Below are positions 1-9,528 of a DNA stretch of 64,000 nt, piece after piece. The translations under genes and the position numbers were made by a program. Each line of letters opens with the position of its first letter. The stretch's first letter is position 1. The stretch is taken from contig NZ_JAGQED010000017.1 of assembly GCF_018304965.1 (NCBI RefSeq), forward strand, positions 1 through 64,000, given 5' to 3'. Below the pieces are notes generated by a model, which searched no databases, was not told the DNA's origin, and saw only the letters and a list, made by a program, of their open reading frames with translations. Origin of the DNA: Collimonas antrihumi (GTDB taxonomy: Bacteria > Pseudomonadota > Gammaproteobacteria > Burkholderiales > Burkholderiaceae_D).

Positions 1-123
1 AAGTCGTTATGCTGAACATGTTGCAGGTTTGGTTTTTAAGTTGGCAAACAGGGGTATACCCCCTTAGACCAATACCTGCAACCCTTCCCAACATTGTCAA
101 TCAAATTATTCCGGACAGCAGTG

Positions 124-232
124 CGCGAACGCGGGGATCCAAATTACCGAGTGAAACAATGAAAATGGATTCCCGCGTTCGCGGGAACGACGCATGAGGG
201 AGATATCTCTGGCGTCTTAACTGAACGGCATT
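124..232. repeat. Partial copy of the IS4-like MITE, right part
   Basis: These 109 bases match 61727-61835 with a single mismatch (A against G near 201). The block contains an arm with the CCCGCGTTCGCGGG palindrome (166-191) and ends in CTTAACTGAACGGCATT (216-232), which is the right terminal inverted repeat of the complete copy. The left terminal repeat is not found where it should lie (about 66), so this copy is truncated or decayed. It lies downstream of aqpZ. Short open frames across it encode only the repeat and are not genes. Nothing else is recognisable in 1-291. Confidence 0.8.
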
Positions 233-291
233 GGCGGCAGGCCGCGCTTTTTTGCATTATTGCAGAATCGTAATCTCGACTCTTCAATCCC

Positions 292-990
292 TCAATCCTT
301 CTTCTCACCCCAGATTGCCGGGTACACAACACCTGCAATGACTGCGCCAATCAGCGGCGCCACCCAGAACAGCCACAGTTGCTGCAATGCCCAACCGCCG
401 ACAAACAGTGCCTGGCTGGTGCTGCGCGCCGGATTCACCGAAGTATTCGTCACCGGGATGCTGATCAAGTGAATCAAGGTCAGGCACAGGCCAATTGCGA
501 TCGGCGCAAAACCCGCCGGCGCGCGCTTGTCTGTGGCGCCCAGAATCACGATCAGGAACATGAAGGTCATTACCACTTCAGAGATCAAGGCCGCAGTCAT
601 CGAAAACTGGCCGGGTGAATGTTCGCCATAGCCGTTTGCCGCGAAGCCGCCGATATCCGCGCCCGGCTTGCCGGTAGCGATCAGATATAAAATGCCTGCT
701 GCAATGATGCCACCCACCACCTGCGCAACCCAATACGGCAAGATCTCGCTTTTCGGGAAACGGCCCGCGGTAGCGAGTCCGAGCGTTACTGCCGGATTCA
801 GGTGGCAACCGGAAATATGGCCAATGGCAAATGCCATCGTCAGTACTGTCAAACCGAAAGCCAGCGCGACACCATGGAAGCCGATGCCGAGCCCCGGAAA
901 TCCCGCTGCCAGCACGGCGCTGCCGCAACCACCAAGAACCAGCCAAAATGTACCAAGAGCTTCCGCCCCCAGACGTTTAGAAAGATGCAT
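292..990 (-). CDS. aqpZ: Aquaporin Z (water channel)
   Basis: An inner-membrane MIP-family channel of 232 aa, the normal AqpZ size. Both half-helix NPA motifs are present: HLNPAVT in the first half and SVNPARS in the second. The N-terminus ([20 protein letters not shown]) is typical AqpZ and argues for water selectivity rather than a glycerol facilitator. The start is taken at 990 because an AGGAG ribosome site lies 6 bases upstream; the open frame runs on to 1104 but that extension does not resemble the family. The gene is monocistronic and divergent from tex. Its 3' side runs into a repeat fragment. The family is certain; substrate selectivity is inferred. Confidence 0.95.
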   Translation of the reverse strand: MHLSKRLGAEALGTFWLVLGGCGSAVLAAGFPGLGIGFHGVALAFGLTVLTMAFAIGHISGCHLNPAVTLGLATAGRFPKSEILPYWVAQVVGGIIAAGILYLIATGKPGADIGGFAANGYGEHSPGQFSMTAALISEVVMTFMFLIVILGATDKRAPAGFAPIAIGLCLTLIHLISIPVTNTSVNPARSTSQALFVGGWALQQLWLFWVAPLIGAVIAGVVYPAIWGEKKD

Positions 991-1407
991 ATTCGACTCC
1001 TGAAGAAATACTACCGTGTGATGTACCTTAATGAGCGACAGGCCTTGGATCTTTGCCCTGTCGCATGCGGCCACAAGCATATTTGCTGATTCATCGACAA
1101 ACAAGAAAAAAATAATTATTTAACAATCTTTTTCATTTGCAACCCATCTTCATCCATTCTTGACAGACTAGCCCGACAGTTGACTATCCGGCATGGCGTA
1201 AATAATACCATCGAGAAATACTCTATGGCGATATGACGATGTAGCTGCCATTTAGTCAACTGAGACTCTGCTGACTACTTAGTTGATTACTCAGTTAAGT
1301 ACTCAGTTGACTAATTTCCGGCGGATTTCTTTTCGGACTGTCAAGACTGGCGGAATTATCTGGATTGCGTATCATCCAACGCTTGATTTTCATTCTTAAG
1401 AATCCTC
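991..1407. other. Intergenic region between divergent aqpZ and tex
   Basis: This 417-base gap has no credible ORF. It must hold the promoters of both genes. Its second half is dominated by repeats containing CAGTTGAC (see 1252-1314), with another copy of CAGTTGACTA at about 1178. The stretch around 1100-1135 is A/T-rich. No convincing -35/-10 pair stood out for either gene. Confidence 0.5.
1252..1314. repeat. 13-bp inverted repeat enclosing three 12-bp direct repeats
   Basis: TTAGTCAACTGAG (1252-1264) is the exact reverse complement of CTCAGTTGACTAA (1302-1314). Between and into the right arm lie three head-to-tail 12-mers: TACTTAGTTGAT (1276-1287), TACTCAGTTAAG (1288-1299) and TACTCAGTTGAC (1300-1311). 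The array lies 94-156 bases upstream of the tex start and more than 250 upstream of aqpZ. It could be a multi-site operator or simply slippage debris. Confidence 0.75.
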
Positions 1408-3750
1408 ATGCTGCCTTCGATCGAACAACGTCTCGCCCTTGAACTTGCCGCCAAACCGGCGCAAGTCGCCGCTGCCGTCGCCCTTCTGGACGAAGGCGCC
1501 ACCGTGCCCTTTATCGCTCGCTACCGCAAGGAAGCCACCGGCGGCCTGGACGATATCCAATTGCGCTTGCTGGAAGAGCGCCTGCGTTACCTGCGCGAGT
1601 TGGAAGTGCGCCGCGGCGCGATCCTGGCGTCGATTGAGGAACAAGGCAAAATGACCCCGGCACTACTGCAGGCAATCTCCCTGGCCGAAGACAAGACCCG
1701 GCTCGAAGATTTGTACCTGCCGTACAAACTCAAACGCCGCACCAAGGCGCAAATCGCCGCCGAAGCCGGTTTGACCGAATTGGCAGATGCGCTGCTGGCC
1801 AATCCCGATCTGAATCCGGAGCAAGAGGCCGACAAATACCTGAAGCCAGCGTTCAGCACCGACAACGGCGACAATCCTGGCGTCGCCGACGCCAAGGCCG
1901 CACTCGACGGCGCCCGTCAAATCCTGATGGAGCGGTTTTCGGAAGATGCCACGCTGTTGCAGGCGTTGCGCGAATATCTGACAGAACACGGTGTGGTCGA
2001 ATCGAAAGTGGTGGAAGGCAAGCAGGATGCAGGCGAAAAATTCGCCGACTACTTCGATTACTCCGAAACCATCGGCACCATTCCATCGCACCGGGCGCTG
2101 GCGCTGTTCCGCGGCCGCCGCGAAGAAATCCTGAATGTCGTGCTGCGTCTCGATACCGAAGAAGAAAAACCGAAATGGGATGCGCCGCACAATCCGTGCG
2201 AAGGACGCATCGCCGCCCGTTTCGGCATCAGCAACAAGAATCGCAGCGCCGACAAATGGTTGAGCGACACGGTTCGCTGGAGCTGGCGCGTCAAGGTTTT
2301 CATGCATCTGGAAACCGAGCTGATGACGAAGCTGCGCGAAAAAGCCGAAGTCGAGGCGATCAACGTCTTTGCGCTCAACCTGAAAGCATTGCTGCTGGCA
2401 GCGCCAGCCGGACCGCGCGCCACCATGGGGCTCGACCCTGGCCTGCGCACCGGCGTCAAGGTGGCGGTGATCGACGCCACCGGCAAGGTGGTAGACACCA
2501 CAGCAATCTATCCGCATCAACCGCGCAATGACTGGGACGGCTCGCTGCATACGCTGGCGCAGCTGGCGGAAAAGCACAAGGTATCGCTGATTTCGATCGG
2601 CAACGGCACCGCTTCGCGCGAGACCGACAAACTGGCGCAAGATCTGATCAAGCTGCGGCCGGAATTGAAATTGACCAAGATCGTGGTGTCGGAAGCTGGC
2701 GCTTCGGTCTACTCGGCCTCCGAGTTCGCCTCGCGCGAATTGCCGGACATGGATGTCTCGCTGCGCGGTGCGGTATCGATCGCGCGCCGCCTGCAGGATC
2801 CGCTGGCGGAACTGGTCAAGATCGATCCGAAATCGATCGGCGTCGGCCAGTATCAGCATGACGTCGGCCAGACTCAGCTGGCGCGCTCGCTGGATGCGGT
2901 GGTGGAGGATTGCGTGAATGCGGTCGGGGTGGACGTCAACACCGCATCAGCGCCACTGCTGGCGCGCGTTTCCGGGCTGAACGCCAGCGTCGCCCAGAGT
3001 ATCGTCACTTATCGCGACATGAAGGGCATGTTCGGCTCGCGTGCAGCGCTGCGCGATGTGCCGCGGCTGGGCGATAAAACTTTCGAACAGGCGGCCGGAT
3101 TCTTGCGCATCATGAATAGCGACAATCCTTTGGACGGCTCGGCTGTCCATCCGGAATCCTACCCGCTGGTGGAAAAAATCCTGGCTGACATCAAGAAAGA
3201 CGTCAAGGGTGTGATCGGCGACAGCAAATTGCTGACGTCGCTCAACCCGGCCAAATATGCCGATGACAAATTCGGTGTGCCGACCATCGCCGACATTCTC
3301 AAGGAACTGGAAAAACCGGGCCGCGATCCGCGTCCGGAATTCACCACGGCTACCTTCAAGGATGGCGTCGAAGAAATTCGCGATCTGCGGCCTGACATGA
3401 TTTTGGAAGGCGTAGTCACCAATGTGGCGGCGTTTGGCGCATTTGTCGATATCGGCGTGCATCAGGACGGCCTGGTGCATATTTCCGCACTCTCCAATAC
3501 CTTCGTCAAGGATCCGCACAGCGTCGTCAAAGCCGGCCAGGTGGTGAAAGTCAAAGTGCTGGAAGTCGACGAAAAGCGCAAACGTATCGCGCTGACCATG
3601 CGTTTGACCGATAACGCGCCGGTTGCCGGCGCCAAACCAGAGCAACGCGCAGACCGCAACGACGCCAAGCGCATGTCGCAGCAACGTCAAGCAGCGCCGG
3701 CGCCGGCAAATGGCGCCATGGCGGCGGCCTTTGCGAAGTTGAAGGGATAG
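1408..3750 (+). CDS. tex: Tex-family RNA-binding transcription accessory protein
   Basis: A protein of 780 aa, the usual Tex length. Visible in order are the helical N-terminal region, the YqgF/RNase H-like fold ([19 protein letters not shown], about 345-363), the helix-hairpin-helix segment (about 505-570) and a C-terminal S1 domain ([20 protein letters not shown], about 660-680, then VHISALS). Tex binds nucleic acids and affects transcription and, in some pathogens, toxin expression; its exact role here is unknown. The C-terminal tail is low-complexity, rich in Ala, Gln and Pro. The ATG at 1408 has only a weak ribosome site, but the N-terminus ([17 protein letters not shown]) matches the family. 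Confidence 0.95.
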   Translation: MLPSIEQRLALELAAKPAQVAAAVALLDEGATVPFIARYRKEATGGLDDIQLRLLEERLRYLRELEVRRGAILASIEEQGKMTPALLQAISLAEDKTRLEDLYLPYKLKRRTKAQIAAEAGLTELADALLANPDLNPEQEADKYLKPAFSTDNGDNPGVADAKAALDGARQILMERFSEDATLLQALREYLTEHGVVESKVVEGKQDAGEKFADYFDYSETIGTIPSHRALALFRGRREEILNVVLRLDTEEEKPKWDAPHNPCEGRIAARFGISNKNRSADKWLSDTVRWSWRVKVFMHLETELMTKLREKAEVEAINVFALNLKALLLAAPAGPRATMGLDPGLRTGVKVAVIDATGKVVDTTAIYPHQPRNDWDGSLHTLAQLAEKHKVSLISIGNGTASRETDKLAQDLIKLRPELKLTKIVVSEAGASVYSASEFASRELPDMDVSLRGAVSIARRLQDPLAELVKIDPKSIGVGQYQHDVGQTQLARSLDAVVEDCVNAVGVDVNTASAPLLARVSGLNASVAQSIVTYRDMKGMFGSRAALRDVPRLGDKTFEQAAGFLRIMNSDNPLDGSAVHPESYPLVEKILADIKKDVKGVIGDSKLLTSLNPAKYADDKFGVPTIADILKELEKPGRDPRPEFTTATFKDGVEEIRDLRPDMILEGVVTNVAAFGAFVDIGVHQDGLVHISALSNTFVKDPHSVVKAGQVVKVKVLEVDEKRKRIALTMRLTDNAPVAGAKPEQRADRNDAKRMSQQRQAAPAPANGAMAAAFAKLKG

Positions 3751-3760
3751 CAACACCTTT

Positions 3761-3790
3761 GCTCCGTCCTGCGCCAAAGCAGGGCGGAGC
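3761..3790. terminator. Strong hairpin after tex without a T-tract
   Basis: GCTCCGTCCTGC (3761-3772) and GCAGGGCGGAGC (3779-3790) form a 12-bp stem with one G-T pair and a 6-base loop, 11 bases after the tex stop. No run of T follows, so it is either a weak intrinsic terminator or an RNA-stabilising 3' structure. Confidence 0.5.
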
Positions 3791-3800
3791 CGCTATATGA

Positions 3801-3836
3801 CGCCGATTAACGCCGATTACCGCCGATTAACGCCGG
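3801..3836. repeat. 10-bp tandem repeat, three copies plus part
   Basis: CGCCGATTAA, CGCCGATTAC and CGCCGATTAA follow head to tail (3801-3830), then CGCCGG. It lies between the tex hairpin and the ispB promoter region. Confidence 0.85.
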
Positions 3837-3894
3837 TACAAAATCGGACAATAGCCAATTTAGTATCGATGGGCCTTAATCACGGCTGTCATCG

Positions 3895-3900
3895 TATAAT
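3895..3900 (+). promoter_or_regulatory. Putative -10 box of ispB
   Basis: A perfect TATAAT lies 33 bases before the TTG start of ispB. No good -35 hexamer is visible at 16-18 bases upstream, so the promoter may depend on an activator or be weak. Confidence 0.45.
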
Positions 3901-3932
3901 CACGGCACAATCGATTTCCAACAGGTTTTATT

Positions 3933-4922
3933 TTGTCAGCCGCTCCCAACACTTCATCCTCACAATTCATGATGTCCCCGATCGCGGCCGATATGGAAGC
4001 GGTCAACGCGGTGATTCGCCGGCAGTTGCATTCCGAAGTGCCGCTGGTGAACCAGATCGCCGAATACATCATCAGCGCCGGCGGTAAACGCCTGCGCCCG
4101 GTACTGGTCTTGCTGATGGCCCGGGCTTACGGCTATGGCGGCGACAAGCACCACGAATTGGCAGCGGTGATCGAGTTTATCCACACCGCCACCTTGTTGC
4201 ACGACGATGTCGTCGACGAATCGTCCTTACGGCGCGGACGCCAGACCGCCAATGCGCTGTTCGGCAATGCCGCCTCGGTGCTGGTCGGTGATTTCCTGTA
4301 CTCACGCGCCTTTCAGATGATGGTAGCGGTCGACAATGCACGCGTGATGCAGATCGTCGCGGACGCTACCAACGTCATTGCAGAAGGCGAAGTGCTGCAA
4401 TTGCTGAACATGCACAATCCGGACGTTTCCGAAGAAAATTACCTTCAGGTAATTCGCTCCAAGACCGCCAAGTTGTTTGAAGCGGCGGCTCAGCTCGGTG
4501 TCTTGATTGCCGGCGCCGGCGACGATGTGATTGAAGCTGCAGGCGAATACGGCCGCTCGCTTGGCACCGCGTTCCAGCTGATCGACGATGTCCTGGATTA
4601 TTCCGGCAACGCCGGCGATATCGGCAAGAATGTCGGCGACGACTTGCGCGAAGGCAAGCCAACCCTCCCTCTGATCTACCTGATGGAAAATGGTACTCCC
4701 GAGCAACGGGCGCTGGTACGCACTTGCATCGAGAATGGCGATGAGCAGCATTTCAATGAAATCCTGGCAGCCATTACCAGTTCAGGCGCCTTGGACTACA
4801 CGCGGCGCGAAGCCGAGAAAGCCGCGCAGCGGGCAGCGGCAGCGATCTCAGGGTTGCCAAATAGTCAGTTCAAGGATTCTTTGCTACAATTATCTGCGTT
4901 CGCCGTGAATCGGAATCACTGA
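3933..4922 (+). CDS. ispB: Octaprenyl (polyprenyl) diphosphate synthase
   Basis: An all-trans polyprenyl diphosphate synthase of 329 aa that elongates farnesyl diphosphate with isopentenyl diphosphate to make the ubiquinone side chain. Both Asp-rich motifs that bind Mg-diphosphate are present: DDVVD at about 91-95 (first) and DDVLD near 217-223 (second). GGKRLRP at 50-56 is the usual IPP-binding motif. The best start is a TTG at 3933, with AGG 8 bases upstream; an in-frame ATG at 3969 is the alternative and would remove 12 residues outside the catalytic core. Chain length (C40) is inferred from the family. A tRNA-Pro follows. Confidence 0.92.
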   Translation: MSAAPNTSSSQFMMSPIAADMEAVNAVIRRQLHSEVPLVNQIAEYIISAGGKRLRPVLVLLMARAYGYGGDKHHELAAVIEFIHTATLLHDDVVDESSLRRGRQTANALFGNAASVLVGDFLYSRAFQMMVAVDNARVMQIVADATNVIAEGEVLQLLNMHNPDVSEENYLQVIRSKTAKLFEAAAQLGVLIAGAGDDVIEAAGEYGRSLGTAFQLIDDVLDYSGNAGDIGKNVGDDLREGKPTLPLIYLMENGTPEQRALVRTCIENGDEQHFNEILAAITSSGALDYTRREAEKAAQRAAAAISGLPNSQFKDSLLQLSAFAVNRNH

Positions 4923-5002
4923 GAATTCAGCAAGGGGACTGTCGCATCAGCGCAAAGCGAATCGACAGCCCAAAAACCTGCTCAAGTCATTGAGCAGCTA
5001 GA

Positions 5003-5079
5003 CGGGGTGTAGCTTAGCCTGGTAGAGCGCTACGTTCGGGACGTAGAGGCCGGAGGTTCGAATCCTCTCACCCCGACCA
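5003..5079 (+). tRNA. tRNA-Pro (anticodon CGG)
   Basis: The 77-base cloverleaf begins CGGGGTGTAGC and ends CACCCCGACCA, with CCA encoded. The acceptor stem CGGGGTG pairs with CACCCCG. The anticodon stem CTACG/CGTAG encloses loop TTCGGGA, giving anticodon CGG at 5037-5039. The T-arm GGAGGTTCGAATCCTC is standard. The gene lies alone between ispB and the CNNM gene. Confidence 0.97.
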
Positions 5080-5096
5080 GTCGACACGTTGGCTGG

Positions 5097-5125
5097 TTAA
5101 CCTTTTTTAACCTTTTTAACCTTTC
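5097..5125. repeat. 10-bp tandem repeat TTAACCTTTT
   Basis: Two exact copies (5097-5106 and 5107-5116) and a third imperfect copy lie between the tRNA and the ribosome site of the next gene. Confidence 0.8.
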
Positions 5126-5141
5126 ATCTTACGGTGACCCT

Positions 5142-6431
5142 TTGGATGCCGTGCCCATATGGGTGCAGATTCTTGCACTAGTTGTACTCATCTTCCTGTC
5201 GGCTTTTTTTGCAATGGCGGAAACCGCTCTGGTGGCCGCCAACAAGCATCGCCTGCGCCATCTGGCCAAGCGCGGCAGCAAGGCAGCCACTACCACGCTG
5301 TGGCTGCTCGAACGCACCGATAAACTGCTGTCGCTGATCCTGATCGTCAATACCCTGGTCAACGCCTTGGCCACGGCGCTGGTGACGGCGATTGCCATTA
5401 CGGCATTCGGCAATCACCAGAAAGTGATCACGGTCGCCACTGCGGCGGTTGCCTTCCTGCTGATCGTATTTGCCGAAATTACACCGAAAGTGATAGGCGC
5501 GACCTATCCCGAACGCATTGCCTTGCCAACCAGCTTCGTACTCAAGCCATTGATGGCGCTGGCCAAGCCGCTGATCTGGTTCGTCAATCTGTTCGTATCG
5601 GCGATCCTGAAAATCCTGCATATCAAAACTGGCAAAAACGCGCAGGAACAACGCGTATCTCCGGAAGAATTGCGCTCCATCGTGCTGGAAGGCGGCAATT
5701 TCATGCCGCAAAAACACAAGAGCATTTTGCTGAATTTGTTCGACCTGGAAAAAATCTCGGTGGAAGATGTCATGACGCCGAGGGCGCAAGTTGAAGCACT
5801 GAATTTGTCCGCCTCTGTGGAGGACATCAAACATCAGCTGACCACCTGCTATCACAACAAATTGCCGGTATATGAAGGTGAAATCAACCAGATCGTCGGT
5901 ATTTTGCATGTGCGCAAGGCAATGGCATTATTGAATCAGGAAGAAGAACTGACGGTCGAACACTTTCGGCAGCTGCTCACCACGCCTTACTTCGTACCGG
6001 AAGACACGGACGTTTTCACGCAACTGCAATATTTTCAGGAAAACCATGAACGCCTGGGCATCATCGTCGACGAATATGGCGAGGTGCAGGGACTGGTGAC
6101 CCTGGAAGACATCATTGAAGAAATGATTGGCGAATTCACCACCTCCAAGCCGGGAGCGGCGCGTGCCGACAGTTTTTCCTGGAATCCGCAAGGGCAATGC
6201 CTGCTCGAGGGTGCAACTACCCTGCGTGATATCAACAAACGCCTCGGTTTGAGTTTCCCGCTGGATGGTCCCAAGACCTTGAACGGCTTGTTACTGGAAT
6301 GGCTACAGGATATTCCCGACAATAACGTCAGCCTGAAAATTGCCGGATGCATCATAGAAATCGTACAAGTGCAAAACCAGGCGATCAAGGTTGCTAAATT
6401 GATGCGGCCGAATAAACTACAAGAACACTAA
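5142..6431 (+). CDS. CNNM/CorC-family membrane protein (DUF21-CBS-CorC_HlyC)
   Basis: A protein of 429 aa with four hydrophobic segments in the first 150 residues (DUF21/CNNM core, with FFAMAETALVAANKHRLRHL), a paired CBS region (about 205-330, with MTPRAQVEAL and LGIIVDEYGEVQGLVTLEDI) and a C-terminal CorC_HlyC domain. Relatives are often called hemolysin-like and take part in Mg/Co efflux or homeostasis; substrate here is unknown. The start is TTG at 5142, supported by GGTGA upstream and by the family N-terminus. It is probably a single-gene unit before the pil genes. Confidence 0.9.
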   Translation: MDAVPIWVQILALVVLIFLSAFFAMAETALVAANKHRLRHLAKRGSKAATTTLWLLERTDKLLSLILIVNTLVNALATALVTAIAITAFGNHQKVITVATAAVAFLLIVFAEITPKVIGATYPERIALPTSFVLKPLMALAKPLIWFVNLFVSAILKILHIKTGKNAQEQRVSPEELRSIVLEGGNFMPQKHKSILLNLFDLEKISVEDVMTPRAQVEALNLSASVEDIKHQLTTCYHNKLPVYEGEINQIVGILHVRKAMALLNQEEELTVEHFRQLLTTPYFVPEDTDVFTQLQYFQENHERLGIIVDEYGEVQGLVTLEDIIEEMIGEFTTSKPGAARADSFSWNPQGQCLLEGATTLRDINKRLGLSFPLDGPKTLNGLLLEWLQDIPDNNVSLKIAGCIIEIVQVQNQAIKVAKLMRPNKLQEH

Positions 6432-6555
6432 AAAACACTGCCCAACGGCAACTTTTACGACACATTTCTCCACAAATCCTTTACAAGTGAGTTTCCCGTA
6501 GGGCATCATTGGTCGGTTCGAATGGTTCGGCACATCTTTTGGTATTGACCCCTCT

Positions 6556-8280
6556 ATGGCAGCAGTATTTCCCAACACAAGTTCCACCAGTCCGATGTCC
6601 GGACTTGCTCGTGCATTGCTGCAAGCCGGACGTCTTTCGGCGCCACAGATCGAGTCCCTGCACAAGAAGTCGAGCGACAGCCAAACGCCGTTTATCGCCG
6701 CCTTGCTGGAAAGCGGCCACCTGGATGCGCGTTCGCTCGCGCTGTTTTGCGCCGAGACCTTTGGCTATCCGCAGTTAGACCTGAGCGTGCTCAATTTAAG
6801 CACGCTGCCGGAAAAAGCCATCGACGCCAAACTGATGGAAAGCCACACGGTGCTGGCGCTGGCGAAGCGCGGCAACAAGATCTATGTCGCGCTGTCCGAC
6901 CCGACCAATGTCCAGGCGCTGGACCAGATCAAGTTTCAAACCGAACTGACGGTTGAACCTATCATCGTCGAGCATCCGATCCTGCTCAAGCTGATTCAGA
7001 AACTGGCCAAATCAGCCGAGCAAAGCCTGAGCGAGATGGTCGGCGACGAGCAGGAAATCAATTTCGTCGAAGAAGATGCGGCAGCTGTGGCAGACGCCGC
7101 AGCCACCGATATTGACGATGCGCCGGTAGTCCGCTTCTTGCAAAAGATCCTGACCGACGCCATCAACCAAGGTGCATCCGACTTGCACTTCGAGCCGTTT
7201 GAAAAATTCTACCGGATTCGTTTCCGGGTCGATGGCGTATTGCGCGACATGGCGCAACCGCCACTGTCTATCAAGGAAAAACTGGCTTCCCGCATCAAGG
7301 TGATCTCCAAGCTGGATATCTCCGAAAAGCGAGTGCCGCAAGACGGCCGCATGCGCCTGGTCGTTTCCAAAACCCGCGCGATCGATTTCCGTGTCAGCAC
7401 CCTGCCAACCTTGTTTGGCGAAAAAATCGTGATGCGTATCCTGGATCCGAGCCAAGCCCAGATGGGGATTGATGCGCTGGGTTACGATCCGGATCAAAAA
7501 GCCATATTGATGGATGCCATCCAGCGCCCGTACGGAATGGTGCTGGTGACCGGTCCGACCGGTTCCGGTAAAACCGTATCGCTGTATACCTGCCTGAACA
7601 TCCTGAACCAGCCTGGCATCAATATCTCCACCGCTGAAGATCCTGCCGAAATCAATTTGCCCGGGGTCAACCAGGTCAACATCAACGACCGCGCCGGCCT
7701 GACTTTTCCGGTGGCGTTGAAAGCATTCCTGCGGCAGGATCCCGACATCATCATGGTCGGTGAAATCCGCGACCTGGAAACTGCGGACATTTCGATCAAG
7801 GCGGCGCAAACCGGCCATATGGTGTTTTCCACGCTGCATACCAACGATGCGCCGTCTACCCTGACACGCTTGATGAATATGGGCGTGCCTGCTTTCAATA
7901 TCGCCTCATCGGTGATCCTGATCACCGCACAACGGCTGGCGCGTCGCCTGTGCAGCTGCAAACAGCCGATTACGATCCAGGAAGAAGTCTTGCTTGAGGC
8001 TGGCTACACCGAAGACGACCTCGACGGCACCTGGATGCCTTACAAGGCGGTCGGTTGCGAACGCTGCAACGGCACCGGCTACAAGGGACGGGTCGGCATC
8101 TATCAGATCATGCCGATTACAGAAGAAATAGAACGCATTATCCTGGCGCACGGCACGGCGCTGGAGATCGAAGCACAGGCGAAACGCGAGGGTGTGAAGA
8201 CCTTGCGGTTGTCGGGATTAGTAAAAGTTAAACAAGGGCTGACCAGCCTCGAAGAAGTGCTTGGCTGCACGAATATCTAA
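6556..8280 (+). CDS. pilB: Type IV pilus assembly ATPase PilB
   Basis: A protein of 574 aa. The N-terminal MshEN/GspE-N domain (about 10-150) is followed by the AAA+ secretion ATPase: Walker A GPTGSGKT at about 333-340, the Asp box (STAEDPAEINLPG), Walker B (DPDIIMVGEIRD) and the His box (THMVFSTLHTND-like, written here GHMVFSTLHTND). A tetracysteine zinc motif (CSCK then CERCNGTG) lies near 455-500. PilB powers pilus extension from the inner-membrane platform. It heads a tight pilB-pilC-pilD run. The pilT, pilM-Q and major pilin genes are not in the window. Confidence 0.96.
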   Translation: MAAVFPNTSSTSPMSGLARALLQAGRLSAPQIESLHKKSSDSQTPFIAALLESGHLDARSLALFCAETFGYPQLDLSVLNLSTLPEKAIDAKLMESHTVLALAKRGNKIYVALSDPTNVQALDQIKFQTELTVEPIIVEHPILLKLIQKLAKSAEQSLSEMVGDEQEINFVEEDAAAVADAAATDIDDAPVVRFLQKILTDAINQGASDLHFEPFEKFYRIRFRVDGVLRDMAQPPLSIKEKLASRIKVISKLDISEKRVPQDGRMRLVVSKTRAIDFRVSTLPTLFGEKIVMRILDPSQAQMGIDALGYDPDQKAILMDAIQRPYGMVLVTGPTGSGKTVSLYTCLNILNQPGINISTAEDPAEINLPGVNQVNINDRAGLTFPVALKAFLRQDPDIIMVGEIRDLETADISIKAAQTGHMVFSTLHTNDAPSTLTRLMNMGVPAFNIASSVILITAQRLARRLCSCKQPITIQEEVLLEAGYTEDDLDGTWMPYKAVGCERCNGTGYKGRVGIYQIMPITEEIERIILAHGTALEIEAQAKREGVKTLRLSGLVKVKQGLTSLEEVLGCTNI

Positions 8281-8295
8281 TTAGGGGAATAGTTC

Positions 8296-9528
8296 ATGGC
8301 AACTGCAGCACGCAGCGTCGCAAGCTCACGTCAGGTCAAGGAATGGGTATTTCTTTGGGAGGGCAAAGATAAAAAGGGCAAGGTTGTGCGCGGCGAATTG
8401 CGCGCAGGCAGCGAAACTGTGGTCAACGTCACCATGCGGCGCCAGGGAATTCTGGTCACCAAAATTAAAAAGAAGACCTTCCGTAGCGGGAAGAAAATTT
8501 CCGACAAGGATATTTCCCTCTTTACGCGCCAACTGGCCACCATGATGAAGGCTGGCGTGCCGCTGCTGCAGTCTTTCGATATCGTCGCCAAGGGCCATGC
8601 CAATCCGTCAGTATCGAAACTGGTGAATGATATCCGTGGCGACGTTGAAACCGGTACCAGCCTGAGCCAGGCATTCCGCAAGTTTCCACTGTATTTCGAC
8701 CCGCTTTTCTGCAATCTGGTCGGCGCCGGCGAGCAAGCCGGTATCCTTGAAGATCTGCTGGAACGGCTGGCAATCTACAAAGAAAAAACCCTTGCCATCA
8801 AAAGCAAGATCAAATCCGCCATGTTCTACCCGGTCTCTATTCTGGCCGTAGCCTTTATCGTCACCGCAGTCATCATGATCTGGGTAGTGCCGGCATTCAA
8901 GCAGGTATTCTCCAGTTTCGGCGCCGACTTGCCTGGGCCGACCCTGTTCGTGATGGCAATCTCGGATTTCATGGTGTCTAACTGGTACATCATCTTCCCT
9001 ACCATATTTGCCGGCTTGTACCTATTCTTCCAATCCTGGAGACGCTCACTTAAGATGCAGCGCTTCATGGATCGCCTGTTGCTAAAAGCACCGATTTTCG
9101 GCGAGGTGATACGCAAAGCCACGATTGCACGCTGGACCCGCACTCTGGCAACCATGTTTGCCGCCGGCGTGCCATTGGTCGAGTCGCTCGATTCTGTTGG
9201 TGGCGCATCCGGCAATGCAGTTTATCTGGACGCAACCAAGAAAATCCAGAGCGAAGTCAGCACCGGAACCAGTTTGACGGCTGCAATGGAAAACGCCAAT
9301 GTGTTCCCGAACATGGTGACGCAGATGGTATCGATCGGCGAAGAGTCCGGCTCACTGGATAACATGTTGGGTAAAGTCGCTGATTTCTATGAGGCCGAAG
9401 TGGACGATGCAGTCGCGTCCTTGTCCAGCTTGATGGAACCGTTGATCATGGTAATTCTTGGTGTACTGATAGGTGGCCTGGTGATTGCCATGTACCTGCC
9501 AATTTTCAAACTGGGTTCGGTGGTCTGA
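8296..9528 (+). CDS. pilC: Type IV pilus inner-membrane platform protein PilC
   Basis: A protein of 410 aa with two copies of the T2SSF domain (about 70-195 and 275-395) and three main membrane segments (about 175-200, 225-250 and 380-405). DISLFTRQLATMMKAGVPLLQ is the usual opening of the first domain; RWTRTLATMFAAGVPLVESL opens the second. PilC is the membrane base on which PilB acts. A GGGG-containing ribosome site precedes the ATG, 15 bases after pilB. Its stop overlaps the pilD start by one base, implying translational coupling. Confidence 0.96.
   Translation: MATAARSVASSRQVKEWVFLWEGKDKKGKVVRGELRAGSETVVNVTMRRQGILVTKIKKKTFRSGKKISDKDISLFTRQLATMMKAGVPLLQSFDIVAKGHANPSVSKLVNDIRGDVETGTSLSQAFRKFPLYFDPLFCNLVGAGEQAGILEDLLERLAIYKEKTLAIKSKIKSAMFYPVSILAVAFIVTAVIMIWVVPAFKQVFSSFGADLPGPTLFVMAISDFMVSNWYIIFPTIFAGLYLFFQSWRRSLKMQRFMDRLLLKAPIFGEVIRKATIARWTRTLATMFAAGVPLVESLDSVGGASGNAVYLDATKKIQSEVSTGTSLTAAMENANVFPNMVTQMVSIGEESGSLDNMLGKVADFYEAEVDDAVASLSSLMEPLIMVILGVLIGGLVIAMYLPIFKLGSVV

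Noticed and set aside
9-197. Small protein ending RTRGSK...MDSRVRGNDA, also seen at 61597-61800
   Set aside because: This is the frequently mis-annotated translation of the CCCGCG palindromic repeat, not a gene.
1663-2859. 398-codon open frame opposite tex
   Set aside because: Antisense shadow; low-complexity Arg/Gln/Phe composition and no family resemblance.
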